This document shows positions 1-8,888 of a stretch of 32,802 bases of DNA, one piece after another; within the stretch, counting starts at the first letter, position 1; each line of letters starts with the position of its first letter. The notes beneath the pieces were generated by a model that saw only the letters and a program-made list of their open reading frames with translations, had not been told where the DNA came from and ran no database searches. The stretch is from a virus. A program made the position numbers and the translations under genes. The stretch covers positions 1-32,802 of the IMG/VR virus record IMGVR_UViG_3300011114_000947; one strand, written 5' to 3'.

Positions 1-140
1 CGCCTCGACGCCCGCCTAACGGAGCACGGCGCTCGACACCTGGGGGGCGTACACGCCGCCTACAACCTACCGACAGAGGAATACGTGGATCTCGTCGCGC
101 ACTTGCTCACTCGAGACGCCGACGACGGGTGGAAAAACAC
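1..140. repeat. terminal overlap, left copy
   Basis: These bases recur at the right end of the window (32663-32802). Only one base differs: G at 14 against T at 32676. A coding frame runs in from the right end and continues here, so this is best read as assembly redundancy of a circular or circularly permuted genome. A true terminal repeat as in T7-like phages is less likely, because a gene would then be cut by the physical end. The single mismatch changes an amino acid in both overlapping frames and may be a population variant or a read error. Confidence 0.9.
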
Positions 141-258
141 GCTTGCGCCGGTGAGCGCAGCCGATCACGTTCGGATGACCAACGCACGCTCCAAACCGGC
201 CTGCAAGCCGTCGAGCGACCCCGCGCTGTCGTCGTTCGCCGACTGGGCAAGCCGCTAA
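1..258 (+). CDS. tail assembly chaperone, -1 frame extension (3' part)
   Basis: This open frame enters from the right contig end with no start codon of its own and stops with TAA at 256-258. It is in the -1 frame relative to the chaperone gene at 32208-32681 and joins the segment at 32570-32802. In siphoviruses the gene pair before the tape measure makes a short (G) and a frameshifted long (GT) chaperone that load tail tube and tape measure proteins. The position fits, and the frame has no ATG, GTG or TTG near its beginning. The sequence reads as a compact protein domain with no low-complexity stretch. Its stop overlaps the next start as TAATG. Family assignment rests on context and frame logic, not on sequence recognition. 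Confidence 0.72.
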   Translation, partial: RLDARLTEHGARHLGGVHAAYNLPTEEYVDLVAHLLTRDADDGWKNTLAPVSAADHVRMTNARSKPACKPSSDPALSSFADWASR

Positions 259-710
259 TGGGTTTTGAGTACCCCGTGCGGCTCGACAGCATCGACACCT
301 ACCGGTCGTCGCGGCACGGGTCGTTTCGGTACCTCGAGCTCGAGGAGCTGCAAGTGCTCGACACCTACGCAAGCGAGATCCTAAATGAGATCGAGGATGC
401 GTGGCCGGTCGATACGAGCACCTCGCGAGACTCGTTTTCGTACACGCTGCTGTCGGACGGCACGACGGGTTTCACGATCCAGAACGACTGCGACTATGCC
501 GAGTACATCACGGAGGCGGGGACTACCCCCGTGCGCGATGGGGGCACTCCGTTGTTCGACACGTTGATCCCAAAAATCGTAAGCCGGGGCAACCCTACCG
601 TCGTCAAAATGCTCGACGCGATGCGGACGGTGACCGACTCCGTCGAGGCGCGGTTGTCGAGCACCCCAGCAGCAGCTGCTCGACCACGGAGGCCGCGTGG
701 CAACCGTTGA
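258..710 (+). CDS. HK97 gp10-like tail completion protein
   Basis: A 150-residue protein. The start is the ATG that overlaps the previous stop (TAATG); a longer frame from 129 would be antisensical because it overlaps the chaperone extension. The middle reads DSFSYTLL, then IQNDCDYAEYITEAGTTP, then FDTLIPKIV. This follows the HK97 gp10 pattern: a DTG/DS segment, a beta strand, N-x-x-x-Y-A-x-Y-x-E-x-G, then a C-terminal helix. Members join head to tail or complete the tail tube. The C-terminus is rich in Ala, Pro and Arg and overlaps the next gene. Its place between the chaperones and the tape measure is unusual. Confidence is moderate because no structure search was possible. Confidence 0.6.
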   Translation: MGFEYPVRLDSIDTYRSSRHGSFRYLELEELQVLDTYASEILNEIEDAWPVDTSTSRDSFSYTLLSDGTTGFTIQNDCDYAEYITEAGTTPVRDGGTPLFDTLIPKIVSRGNPTVVKMLDAMRTVTDSVEARLSSTPAAAARPRRPRGNR

Positions 711-1155
711 GGCCATCAGCACCGTGGACCTGACCACCAATATCCAGCGGCGGTTGAGCGACTGCGAGCGGCGGGTGTTTCGGCGGCACAAGGATCGGAT
801 CCTGTTGGCGGTGAAGACCGCTTGGACGGGGTGGTTGTACATCGGACGCCCTGCCGGCGCGCAGCAGAACGTCAGCTTTAAAGAGTGGTACGCTACGATT
901 GAAAGCACCATCGGCGATCAAGTAGTGCTGCGAATCTTCAATGCGGCGGACTACTCATCGTTTGTGCATCGGTCGGGGTCCACCGTGATCGAGTGGCAGC
1001 GGATATGGGCAGAGGTCGAAGCCGCCTACATCCCGCCCCTCGCCGCTGACCTGCGGGCAGAGATTATCAAAAACCTGTCCGCACCTGCCAACCCAAAGAA
1101 GCTGGGGCCTAAAGGTGGTGGTACAACAATCCGCAGAGAGGCTATCTCGCTATGA
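697..1155 (+). CDS. second gp10-like tail protein, probable paralogue
   Basis: A 152-residue protein starting at GTG 697, with a GGAGG ribosome site at 688-692. It overlaps the previous gene by 14 bases and the tape measure by 4 (ATGA). It repeats the plan of its upstream neighbour: a tryptophan-containing strand region, then RIFNAADYSSFVHRSG, matching the N-x-A-x-Y-x-x-x-V-x-x-x-G signature, then a helix ending in the EIIKNL region. The N-terminal 50 residues are helical and basic (RRLSDCERRVFRRHKDR). I infer a diverged duplicate of the tail completion family. It could also be an unrelated minor tail protein. Confidence 0.5.
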   Translation: MATVEAISTVDLTTNIQRRLSDCERRVFRRHKDRILLAVKTAWTGWLYIGRPAGAQQNVSFKEWYATIESTIGDQVVLRIFNAADYSSFVHRSGSTVIEWQRIWAEVEAAYIPPLAADLRAEIIKNLSAPANPKKLGPKGGGTTIRREAISL

Positions 1156-3023
1156 GCACCGTAAATATTCCGATCACCGGTGACGCAACCTCGCTGGTTG
1201 CAGCCACTACCAAAGCCAACGCGGCGCTCAACACCATCGGCGCAACTGCCGACAAAGTGAGCGCCAAAGTTACGCCGGCGATGGGGAGTCTCACCGGCGG
1301 GGCGCAGAAAGCAGCAGCGGCGCTTGGACCGTTGGGCGGTGTGCTCAGCAAAATATCACCGGAGGCGGGCAGCGCCGCAAGCTCCATCGCAGGGCTTGCC
1401 AGCGCAGGGCAGGGCCTCGCAGCAGCAGGCACGGCAGCGGGTATCTCGATGGCAGCTATGGCCGCAGTCCTGGGCCCCGTCGCTATCGCCGTCGCGGCGC
1501 TGGCCGCTGCTTACTACGTCCTCGACAAAGACATGCAGGCGGTCGAGGAGCAGAACAAGATTGCCGAAGAGCGGCAGGCCAAAGCTCAAAAAGGTTTTGA
1601 GGACCGCGAGGCGATCATCAAGCAGATTGACGACGCCTACGCGGTCGCAAGTGGGAACCAAACGGCGGCAGACCTGCGCGCCCTCGACACCAAAGAAAAG
1701 CTGATCGCATCGTTCAAGACGGAGCAAACCGCCGCAAAAGCCGCCGCAGAGGCCGCTCGAGAAGCTGCCAAGTTCGCGGGCGCGGGCTCGGAGCTTGTCA
1801 AATCCCGCGAGAAAGCAGAAAAGGATCTTGCCGCGATCAACGGTCGGATTGATGAGTACGTCGGCAAGGTCGATAAATCTGTCCAAGCGGACAAGGCCAA
1901 AGAGGCGGCGGCTAAAGCGGTCACCGCAGCGACCAAACGGCAAGCGGAGATCGATCGCGAGAACGCAGCTGCGCACGCGCAGTACCTCGAGCTCGACAAG
2001 GAGCGCGTTGACAAGGCGCGGGCGAAGATCGATCAGATCAACGAGGAGATCGCAGCGACCAACGCACTCACCGAAGCGGTACGCAAGCAGGGGCAAACGG
2101 AATGGGAAAAAACTGCTGCTGCTGGAGCTGCTCGCGATGCGGATCTGCGCGAGCAGATCGCCGCCAACAAGATCCTTGGGCTGGACACCGCATCGCTCGA
2201 GGCGGCACGGGTCACCAACCACGCCAACACCGCCGCAGAGCTGCAAGCGATTGACGACAAGCGCCACGCCGCAGAGCAGCAGGCCCTCGATGACGCCGCA
2301 GAGCGCGACCTCGAGGCCAACAAGGCCAAAAAGGAGGCGGCGCTCGAGCTTGCCGACGCGATGACAGGCTACGCCCTGCAAGGCCTTGACGCGATGGCGC
2401 AAGGGTTTGAGAAGTCGTACGAAAACGCCAACAACACCGCCAGCCAACTCACCGACCAGTTGGTCGCCGGCGAGGCCACCTACACCAAAGCCCAGAAAGC
2501 AGAACTGGTCAAGCGCATCGCGGAGCAACGCGCCCACGCCAAAGAGGCGTTCGCTATTGCCAAAGCGGCACGACTTGCTGAAGCGGTGATAACGACGGCT
2601 ATGGCAGTTATGAACGCCTATAACACTGGCGTTGCTATCCCTATCGCGGGTGTTGCGTTGGGCCCTGCTATGGCCATTGCGGCTGGCGTTACCGGCGCGG
2701 TCCAAATCGCCACCATTGCCGCAGAACAACCCTCGTTCCACTCGGGCAAGTCGCCCGATGAAATGAACGCTACGATCTTGAAAAAAGAAGCGGTGCTCAA
2801 CACAACGGCGGCGGCGTCGATGGGCCGCAGTCGCATCGAGGACATGAACAACGGGCGGATGAACGGCGGCAACGGTGGAGGCCCTGCCCCCATCGTTCTT
2901 GGGCATCGGGTTTTTGAGGCAGGCTTGAAACGCTCGCTCGACTCTGCTGGAGTGCTGCGCGAGGCGCTCCACGCCGGAGCGGTATACGGGCATCGCACCA
3001 ACCGGAGGATCTCCAGTGTCTGA
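1152..3023 (+). CDS. tail tape measure protein
   Basis: A 623-residue protein. The first 95 residues are rich in Ala, Gly and Thr. A hydrophobic stretch follows at about 96-125 (ending AALAAAYYVL), then a very long charged, Ala/Glu/Lys-rich coiled coil at about 130-400. A second hydrophobic region lies at about 475-525 (AMAVMNAY, GVALGPAMAIAAG). This is the usual build of tape measures, which set tail length and enter the envelope during DNA injection. From the common rule of about 0.15 nm per residue, a tail of roughly 90 nm would be expected. It starts in an ATGA overlap with the previous gene and is followed by the tail-tip genes, as in siphoviruses. Confidence 0.9.
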   Translation: MSTVNIPITGDATSLVAATTKANAALNTIGATADKVSAKVTPAMGSLTGGAQKAAAALGPLGGVLSKISPEAGSAASSIAGLASAGQGLAAAGTAAGISMAAMAAVLGPVAIAVAALAAAYYVLDKDMQAVEEQNKIAEERQAKAQKGFEDREAIIKQIDDAYAVASGNQTAADLRALDTKEKLIASFKTEQTAAKAAAEAAREAAKFAGAGSELVKSREKAEKDLAAINGRIDEYVGKVDKSVQADKAKEAAAKAVTAATKRQAEIDRENAAAHAQYLELDKERVDKARAKIDQINEEIAATNALTEAVRKQGQTEWEKTAAAGAARDADLREQIAANKILGLDTASLEAARVTNHANTAAELQAIDDKRHAAEQQALDDAAERDLEANKAKKEAALELADAMTGYALQGLDAMAQGFEKSYENANNTASQLTDQLVAGEATYTKAQKAELVKRIAEQRAHAKEAFAIAKAARLAEAVITTAMAVMNAYNTGVAIPIAGVALGPAMAIAAGVTGAVQIATIAAEQPSFHSGKSPDEMNATILKKEAVLNTTAAASMGRSRIEDMNNGRMNGGNGGGPAPIVLGHRVFEAGLKRSLDSAGVLREALHAGAVYGHRTNRRISSV

Positions 3024-6000
3024 TCGCACCCCTACCAATCCCGCGCAGTACCAGGCGATTGTGCGCCAAACCTCCGGCGACGTCACTGCTGCCACCTCGG
3101 TCCTTTCGACCGGTGGGGCGTGGTCGGTGCCCGTTCGCACGCTGCTGGAGGGCACTGGAGGCGTGCCCGTCGTTGGGCCCGCCTACGGCAACCTCTACGC
3201 CGCAGGCTCGCTTGTAGGTGCCTCTGCGGCCTCGCTGGCGGGCGTGGACGGCACGGGCCCAACCGTCACCGTAGTATCGACCACGGAGACCCCCCGGATC
3301 ACAATCGCGCCGGCGGTCTCCATCCCTCCGCTGCTGCTCCCCACCGCCGGGCAAGATCCCCCGACGTCGTTGTCGGGCATCGAGATCCTCAACCTGACCA
3401 CTACGGCGACGGCGTGGTTGTCGCCGTCGATTTGCACGCATCCAGATGGCGGCATGACCGCTATCTCTATCCACAACGGCACCGACGTATCGGTTTGGCA
3501 CCGCCCGCTCGCGGGCAGCTGGGGTGCGCGGCTTGACCTGAGCAACTACTCCGCACCAAACGGCGGCGGCGCGCTCGCCACGCCGCTCGACAACGTGGCT
3601 TGCGTGGTCGCCCTACCCGACGGGGGGTGGGTCGCCTTTGCGGTCGATGCCAACAAAGAGATCATTTCGTGGCGCAGCGCTTCAGATGAGTATCAAGCCT
3701 CGACGGTCAAACCCCGGTCGCTCGCTCAGTACGTTGGCCGCAACCTCGTTGGGTACACCCTGCTCCAAATGCGCGGTGCCTACGCCAACGGGCAGATCTC
3801 CCTCGTAGTCTCCGGCCTCATCGGCAGCGGACCCTACACCGGCAACGAGATCAAGGTGTACGCCAGCTCGGACTTGGGCGGTACGATGACGTTGGTAAAC
3901 ACAATCGCCGACGCCGGATACGCCGACGTCACCGCTTGGGATGGCGGGTTCGTGTTGGGCTACTGCCGCACGTCGGTGTCAGGGCCCAGCGTCCGCAGGT
4001 CGAGCAATGCGTTTGACGGGTTTCTAAACGCCACCGAGACCAACCTCAGCGCCCTAACAACGGCCTTATGGCGCATTGACGACGCATCTGCATATAAAAA
4101 CTTCACCAGCGGAGAGCTGTCAATCTGCGCCGACGACACCGGCACCATTTGGTTGTTTGGCAGCGACCACAACTTTGCCGGCGGTGCCGCGCTCGAGGCC
4201 TATGTGTTGCAGTCCCTTGACGGCGGCATCAGCTGGTCGTCGGTGGGCACGGGGTTGGGCCCGGCTATCGGTCGGGCATGGTGGAGGTCGTTGGACGCTG
4301 GTAGCAGCTTCCGTAAGTATCAAATGACGGCTCAAGGCTCGCGAATCGTAGGCATTGCCAAGGCGGCGGCGTCGGTCGGCAACGCTGCCGATAGTTCGTT
4401 GGTGACGTTCTCTATCGGTGGCCTGTCGCTCAACCCGATGCCCCAGACGGGCACCAAGGATCCAACAACCAACCAAGCGTCGGGTTGGGACGTCAACTGG
4501 GCAGCGATCAACCTGCCAGAGAACACCGGCGCAACGTGGACGTTTACCACGCCTGCTGGAGCCCCCGGTGTAACGCTGACGGCGCTTGGGTTGCGCACGC
4601 TGGGCACCACCCTTGCCGACGTCGCCAACTGGACAGCAACTCCGGCGCTGACGTTGGCGGGCGGTGTGCGCGTCGAGGCGCGAGGCATCCAAGTAGTTAG
4701 CGGGTATTTCGAGTTGCGAGCTCGCATCGGTGACGGTACGCCTCGCAGCTACGACGTCCGGGTGCGCGCCACGCCTACGACGGTCACCGTTACCGATATG
4801 AACGGTGGCGGCGTCGGCGTTCCAAGCACGCTTTACACCGAGACCGCGACGGTAAACGCTCTGCGGATTTGGCTTTACGAACACAACGCGGCAGGGCCAA
4901 CTGCTCGCGTGCTGGTGGACTACCTCAGCAGCGCAGCGCCGAAAATCGGCAAAGGCATTGATGAATGGTACACCGGACAAACCGGTTTTTCCATCATGCA
5001 GCCCGGCAATGTCACCACCGACCGGGTATCGTTTGCGTTCGGCGGCAACGGTGTTGCGCTGCTCGACGGGTACGTCGAGACCGTCAGCTATGGCGTCGGC
5101 GGCAATCCCGGCCTATCGTTCCGTCTGCTCGGGCAAGCCTTGTTGCCGACTACCAGCTTCGTTGGCGAGCTCGGCCTTAAGCTTGCGGGTATCGGGCTGT
5201 TTCCAAGCGGCTCGACGTGGCAGATCAACACTACCATGCCCTACCCTGCCACCAACACCAACCCGCTGGTCCGCTCAAGTCCGCAGTCCGGTGGACGTTT
5301 TGATCAAGCGGTCGGTACGGTGATCCAAATGGCCGGTACCCACGACGGCGGCATCCTTGCGGTGTGTCTCAGAAACTGCAACTTTGAAACCGCGACGTTT
5401 GGTTACCTCGACCCGGTCGCCGGCGCGGTGACGCGCACCGTCGATCTTAAAATCGGCACGGGTCTCAAATATACCCGCACGGGTACGATCATCCAATGTG
5501 ATCCAAGCGGTGGCAACGACATCACCGACTACCTGCCGGCCAACACTTTGGCAGGTGCCACGTTCCGGTTTGGTGGTGGTGGAGCTATCCGCACCATCGG
5601 GCGCAACACCGGTGGGCGCTGGTCCACTACGGCAACGATGGGCGTTGGGCTCCGTCCGGTTTTGACGCTGGAGGGCGTAGACGGTACGGAGGCCGCAAGC
5701 GGCGCGGCAGGTTCGATCCTGTCGCCCGACGTTACCGTTTTGCTGCGCGACGTGGCAGCTGGTGCGACCAACTTTAGCCTGACCATCGGGCCCACCTCGA
5801 CGGCGTCGGGGTACATCGAGGTCGGCAAATGCTTTGTAGGCACGGCGCTGGTTTTTGCTCGCCGCACTTCACGCGGAGAGCAGCACTCGACGGCGACCAA
5901 CCTGCAAACGACGGAGGCCAAAGACGGCACCCGTCGCGTCACCAAAGAGGGCGCGGCAAGGCGTGCAGAGTCGATGGATTGGGTGGATGGCGTCGATACC

Positions 6001-6318
6001 AGCGACCTCCACCGGCCAAGCCCCGACTATGTGTCGAGCTACACCGGCGGCACGGTGATCGGCAACTGGTCGGCGACTCCGTTTGATATGTTTGGGCTGT
6101 TGGCAAGCGACGGCGAGAACTGCATGGTGTACCTGCCCAAAGTGCCCGTTGTGGCAGGCGCGGGTATTGCGACCACGATCACCGCTCGCGACCTCCAGTT
6201 GTACGGGCGGATTGTCAGCGACACGCTCCAAATGGATGTCGTCCTCGGCAACGCCTGGACGGGCAGCGCCGGCGAACTGATCCGCATGGGAACCCTGCTT
6301 ATCGAGGAAGAACTGTGA
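3016..6318 (+). CDS. large tail protein with sialidase-type Asp box
   Basis: An 1100-residue protein, the largest in the genome. It starts at GTG 3016 with GGAGG at 3004-3008 and overlaps the tape measure stop by 8 bases. It is mostly beta-rich, Gly/Thr/Ser-rich sequence. Residues 400-407 read SLDGGISW, a textbook Asp box (S-x-D-x-G-x-x-W) as found in sialidase and BNR beta-propellers; residues 285-290 (SDLGGT) look like a degenerate copy. This suggests a propeller domain in the first half, used for glycan binding or cleavage at the cell surface. Residues from about 500 onward look like further beta-sandwich domains that I do not recognise. Enzyme activity cannot be claimed. Position after the tape measure argues for a tail-tip or baseplate role. 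Confidence 0.7.
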   Translation: MSDRTPTNPAQYQAIVRQTSGDVTAATSVLSTGGAWSVPVRTLLEGTGGVPVVGPAYGNLYAAGSLVGASAASLAGVDGTGPTVTVVSTTETPRITIAPAVSIPPLLLPTAGQDPPTSLSGIEILNLTTTATAWLSPSICTHPDGGMTAISIHNGTDVSVWHRPLAGSWGARLDLSNYSAPNGGGALATPLDNVACVVALPDGGWVAFAVDANKEIISWRSASDEYQASTVKPRSLAQYVGRNLVGYTLLQMRGAYANGQISLVVSGLIGSGPYTGNEIKVYASSDLGGTMTLVNTIADAGYADVTAWDGGFVLGYCRTSVSGPSVRRSSNAFDGFLNATETNLSALTTALWRIDDASAYKNFTSGELSICADDTGTIWLFGSDHNFAGGAALEAYVLQSLDGGISWSSVGTGLGPAIGRAWWRSLDAGSSFRKYQMTAQGSRIVGIAKAAASVGNAADSSLVTFSIGGLSLNPMPQTGTKDPTTNQASGWDVNWAAINLPENTGATWTFTTPAGAPGVTLTALGLRTLGTTLADVANWTATPALTLAGGVRVEARGIQVVSGYFELRARIGDGTPRSYDVRVRATPTTVTVTDMNGGGVGVPSTLYTETATVNALRIWLYEHNAAGPTARVLVDYLSSAAPKIGKGIDEWYTGQTGFSIMQPGNVTTDRVSFAFGGNGVALLDGYVETVSYGVGGNPGLSFRLLGQALLPTTSFVGELGLKLAGIGLFPSGSTWQINTTMPYPATNTNPLVRSSPQSGGRFDQAVGTVIQMAGTHDGGILAVCLRNCNFETATFGYLDPVAGAVTRTVDLKIGTGLKYTRTGTIIQCDPSGGNDITDYLPANTLAGATFRFGGGGAIRTIGRNTGGRWSTTATMGVGLRPVLTLEGVDGTEAASGAAGSILSPDVTVLLRDVAAGATNFSLTIGPTSTASGYIEVGKCFVGTALVFARRTSRGEQHSTATNLQTTEAKDGTRRVTKEGAARRAESMDWVDGVDTSDLHRPSPDYVSSYTGGTVIGNWSATPFDMFGLLASDGENCMVYLPKVPVVAGAGIATTITARDLQLYGRIVSDTLQMDVVLGNAWTGSAGELIRMGTLLIEEEL

Positions 6319-8189
6319 GCACACCCCGCAACCACATCCTCCTTGAGATCGATTTTGCCGGCATCACCTACCGGATGTCGGATGCGACGTTTGCAGTGCC
6401 CGACGTCGCAAGCAACGGCACGCTGTCGTTTGAGTCGGGGTTCGACGACGTAACCATGCAACAGGCGATGACGTTTCTGGCAACTGCGCCGGCGGCGCTA
6501 ACGGTCCCAATCCAAACGATCCTACCCGTTGACGTTGCGGCAATGTACGCCGACGGGTGGCAGCTTGCGCGGAGCCCTGCCCGCTTAAGCGTGTGGCTCG
6601 AGGGCACCGACTACGCGCAGCGACTCCAGCTGATCGAAGGCATCGTAACGGCCCCCAGTTGGCGTTTCTTGGGCGACCCGGTGTCGTTCAGCATCGAGCT
6701 ACCAGAGTCCACTCGCGCTACCGAATACCCCCCGGTCTCGCAGCAGGTCAACTCCGACACCATTGGCGAGATGTCGGTGTTGACGCTGTCGCTCGATGAG
6801 CTCAACGTCACCTACCCCACCGTGTTTGGGTCGCCCGGTAAGACCGGTGACACCACTTGGGTACCCGGTTCGCAAGCTGTCTGGTACATCCATCAAGGCG
6901 AGGGCTTTGGCGCGGGTCTCAAAAACTTCCTACGAGCGATACTCGCCGGTCATCACGTCACCGGGTCGTTCGTCACCCTCACCGGGGACGCCGACCTCAA
7001 CCCCAACGGCCACCGGTTCCGCGTGGGCAACACCTACGACCTGCTGGGGCAACCCGTCGCCGTGGTTTACGAATCTTCGACGCCGTGGTTGTCGCCTTCG
7101 GGCGGCGGCAACACCCGCCAGGACATGATGGACGGGGATTGGAATATGCTGGTTACCAGCAACACCGACGCCAACCCCGAAAACGGCGGATGGTTCTACG
7201 GCCTCAACGAGCAGGGCACACCTAACGGCGCGGACTTGACCCCCAACCTCGACCGCACGTTGTACCAACCAACCACCGTTGTGCCCGTGCTGGCAACGCC
7301 GTCGAACCCCACCACCACCCCGACGACGTCGGCGTTGTTTGCGAGCTGGCGGGAGTACACCAGCAGCTCCTACGCCGGCGATGGGATCGTGGGCTTGTCA
7401 CCCCTCGCCGGCGATGTGATCGTTTACATGCTTGAGCGGTCGGGGCTCAAGGTGGACTACGCCCGGATGGCGTCGGCGGCGGCGGCGCTCAAGTCGTATC
7501 GGTTTGATTGTGTGATCGACGGCGCGGTCAAACCGCTTGAGTGGCTCGAGACTAACATCATGCCCTACCTGCCGGCCTCGGTAGTCAGCGGCAATGACGG
7601 TTGGTATGCGGTGGTGTGGCGGCGCGATGCCCTACCCGCCGACGCTACGGCGGTGCTCGACGTGCTCACCGACCCTGACATCCGCCTCGTTGGCGACGTC
7701 AGCTTTGATAGCGACGTCATCAACCGCGCCTCGCTCCAGTACCAATACGACGTCCAACACAGTCGGCACACCGCGACGGCGTGGCGAGGCGGCGTCCCCA
7801 AAGACCACCCGGCGGAACCTCTTTACGGGTTGGCGACGGGGCCCACGACGTATGACCCCGCCGACGACGCCTACACTCGGATCTCGCAAACGGTGTTTGG
7901 GGTCCAAACCCGTGCCTATACCTCGGCTTGCATTTACGACTCTGCGACTGCGGGCAGGGTCCTCGCCGACCGCATCCGCGCATTCGGGCAACCCAGAATG
8001 AGAGCGACCTACACCGTGCCGCGCAGCTACGGGCTCGAGCTCGGGCAGGTCGTCACCTTGACCGACCCCCAGCTATCGTTGTATAGTCGCGTCGCACTGG
8101 TCGAGCAGATCGAGATCGACTCGACAGGGCTTGACGGTGTGAGATTGCTATTTATCGCCGACCCCCTCCGTGACACTGTTGGAGCCTGA
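6315..8189 (+). CDS. tail-tip hub / tail protein
   Basis: A 624-residue protein starting with GTG in a GTGA overlap with the upstream tail gene. Early residues (EIDFAGITYRMSD) and the late segment YGLELGQVVTLTDPQLSLYSR resemble the strand patterns of phage tail hub or tail-associated proteins, which bind the tube end and carry receptor-binding parts. A Thr/Pro linker (PSNPTTTPTTS) separates an N-terminal part from a C-terminal half. Order (tape measure, large tail protein, this gene, lysis genes) supports a distal tail position. I do not recognise the exact family. Confidence 0.6.
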   Translation: MSTPRNHILLEIDFAGITYRMSDATFAVPDVASNGTLSFESGFDDVTMQQAMTFLATAPAALTVPIQTILPVDVAAMYADGWQLARSPARLSVWLEGTDYAQRLQLIEGIVTAPSWRFLGDPVSFSIELPESTRATEYPPVSQQVNSDTIGEMSVLTLSLDELNVTYPTVFGSPGKTGDTTWVPGSQAVWYIHQGEGFGAGLKNFLRAILAGHHVTGSFVTLTGDADLNPNGHRFRVGNTYDLLGQPVAVVYESSTPWLSPSGGGNTRQDMMDGDWNMLVTSNTDANPENGGWFYGLNEQGTPNGADLTPNLDRTLYQPTTVVPVLATPSNPTTTPTTSALFASWREYTSSSYAGDGIVGLSPLAGDVIVYMLERSGLKVDYARMASAAAALKSYRFDCVIDGAVKPLEWLETNIMPYLPASVVSGNDGWYAVVWRRDALPADATAVLDVLTDPDIRLVGDVSFDSDVINRASLQYQYDVQHSRHTATAWRGGVPKDHPAEPLYGLATGPTTYDPADDAYTRISQTVFGVQTRAYTSACIYDSATAGRVLADRIRAFGQPRMRATYTVPRSYGLELGQVVTLTDPQLSLYSRVALVEQIEIDSTGLDGVRLLFIADPLRDTVGA

Positions 8190-8190
8190 C

Positions 8191-8442
8191 ATGCCCGAAT
8201 CGACCATCGACCGGCTCTTTACTATGCTTGAGGCCCAAGCCAAACTCGCGACCAAAGAGCGGCAGGGTCTCACCGAAGCATTTGAACGGCAGATCGTCGG
8301 CCTCCGGTTTGAGTTGCGCGTGATCGCCATCGTAGCCAGCGTGATGGTGCTTGCGCTGTCGGGCGTCGGCGTGCGGCTACTGGCCCCCGGGCTATCGGTG
8401 CAAACCCAACCCGCGACGGTCTCGACGGCGACGGCAGAATGA
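8191..8442 (+). CDS. single-span membrane protein, holin candidate
   Basis: An 83-residue protein from ATG 8191, preceded by GGAG at 8181-8184; an upstream in-frame GTG at 8170 would overlap the previous gene and has no better ribosome site. Residues 1-40 are charged and helical (LEAQAKLATKERQ). Residues about 42-65 form one membrane segment (IAIVASVMVLALSGVG). The short tail is Thr/Ser/Gln-rich. It lies directly upstream of, and overlaps, the endolysin gene, the usual place for a holin. One-span proteins with an N-terminal coiled part occur among holins and among spanin-like accessory proteins, so the exact lysis role is open. Confidence 0.55.
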   Translation: MPESTIDRLFTMLEAQAKLATKERQGLTEAFERQIVGLRFELRVIAIVASVMVLALSGVGVRLLAPGLSVQTQPATVSTATAE

Positions 8443-8888
8443 ACCTCTCCCCTCACTTCAGCTTCAACGAGTTGACCCGAACCAGTCAAACGGCGCTACA
8501 AGATCGCAACCGCGAGGAGGCGCAGGTCTACATCGCGCAGCTCACGTTGCTCGCGGAGCTGCTTGAGATCATCCGCGCCCACTTTGGGCGACCCCTCAAA
8601 GTCAACTCCGGCTTCCGGGGCCCTGCGGTCAACGCGGCCACCCCCGGCAGCAGTAGGACCAGCCAACACATGCGCGGCGAGGCCGCTGACATCACGATCC
8701 CCGGTGTCGATGATGCTGACCTGCGCCGCTGGATCGTGCGCGAGTCCAACCTGTCGTTTGGGCAGTGCATTTTGGAGCGCCCGCCTGGGCGTAGCTGGGT
8801 CCACATCAGCATCCGTGGCACCCGTGACCCCCAGCTATGCCAGCAGGCGCTGACCTTCGACGGCGCGGCTTATCACCCGTACACCTGA
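8439..8888 (+). CDS. endolysin, M15 family peptidase
   Basis: A 149-residue protein. It carries the zinc peptidase signature of the D-Ala-D-Ala carboxypeptidase-like M15 family (M15A type): SGFRGPAVN at 57-65, then SQHMRGEAADI with ligands His77 and Asp84, and WVHIS with His122. These enzymes cut peptide cross-links in peptidoglycan and serve as phage endolysins. No signal peptide is seen, so export through a holin is expected, matching the membrane gene just upstream (ATGA overlap). It is the last plus-strand gene, and its 3' end overlaps the convergent minus-strand gene by 16 bases. Confidence 0.88.
   Translation: MNLSPHFSFNELTRTSQTALQDRNREEAQVYIAQLTLLAELLEIIRAHFGRPLKVNSGFRGPAVNAATPGSSRTSQHMRGEAADITIPGVDDADLRRWIVRESNLSFGQCILERPPGRSWVHISIRGTRDPQLCQQALTFDGAAYHPYT

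Noticed and set aside
1-140. True terminal direct repeat as in T7-like phages
   Set aside because: An open frame runs through the junction and the repeat is short with one mismatch, which fits assembly overlap of a circular or permuted genome better.
1356-3155. 599-codon open frame on the minus strand
   Set aside because: It is the antisense shadow of the tape measure gene: the composition is Arg/Gly/Cys-rich with no domain, and the plus strand gene has a clear family build and coupled neighbours.
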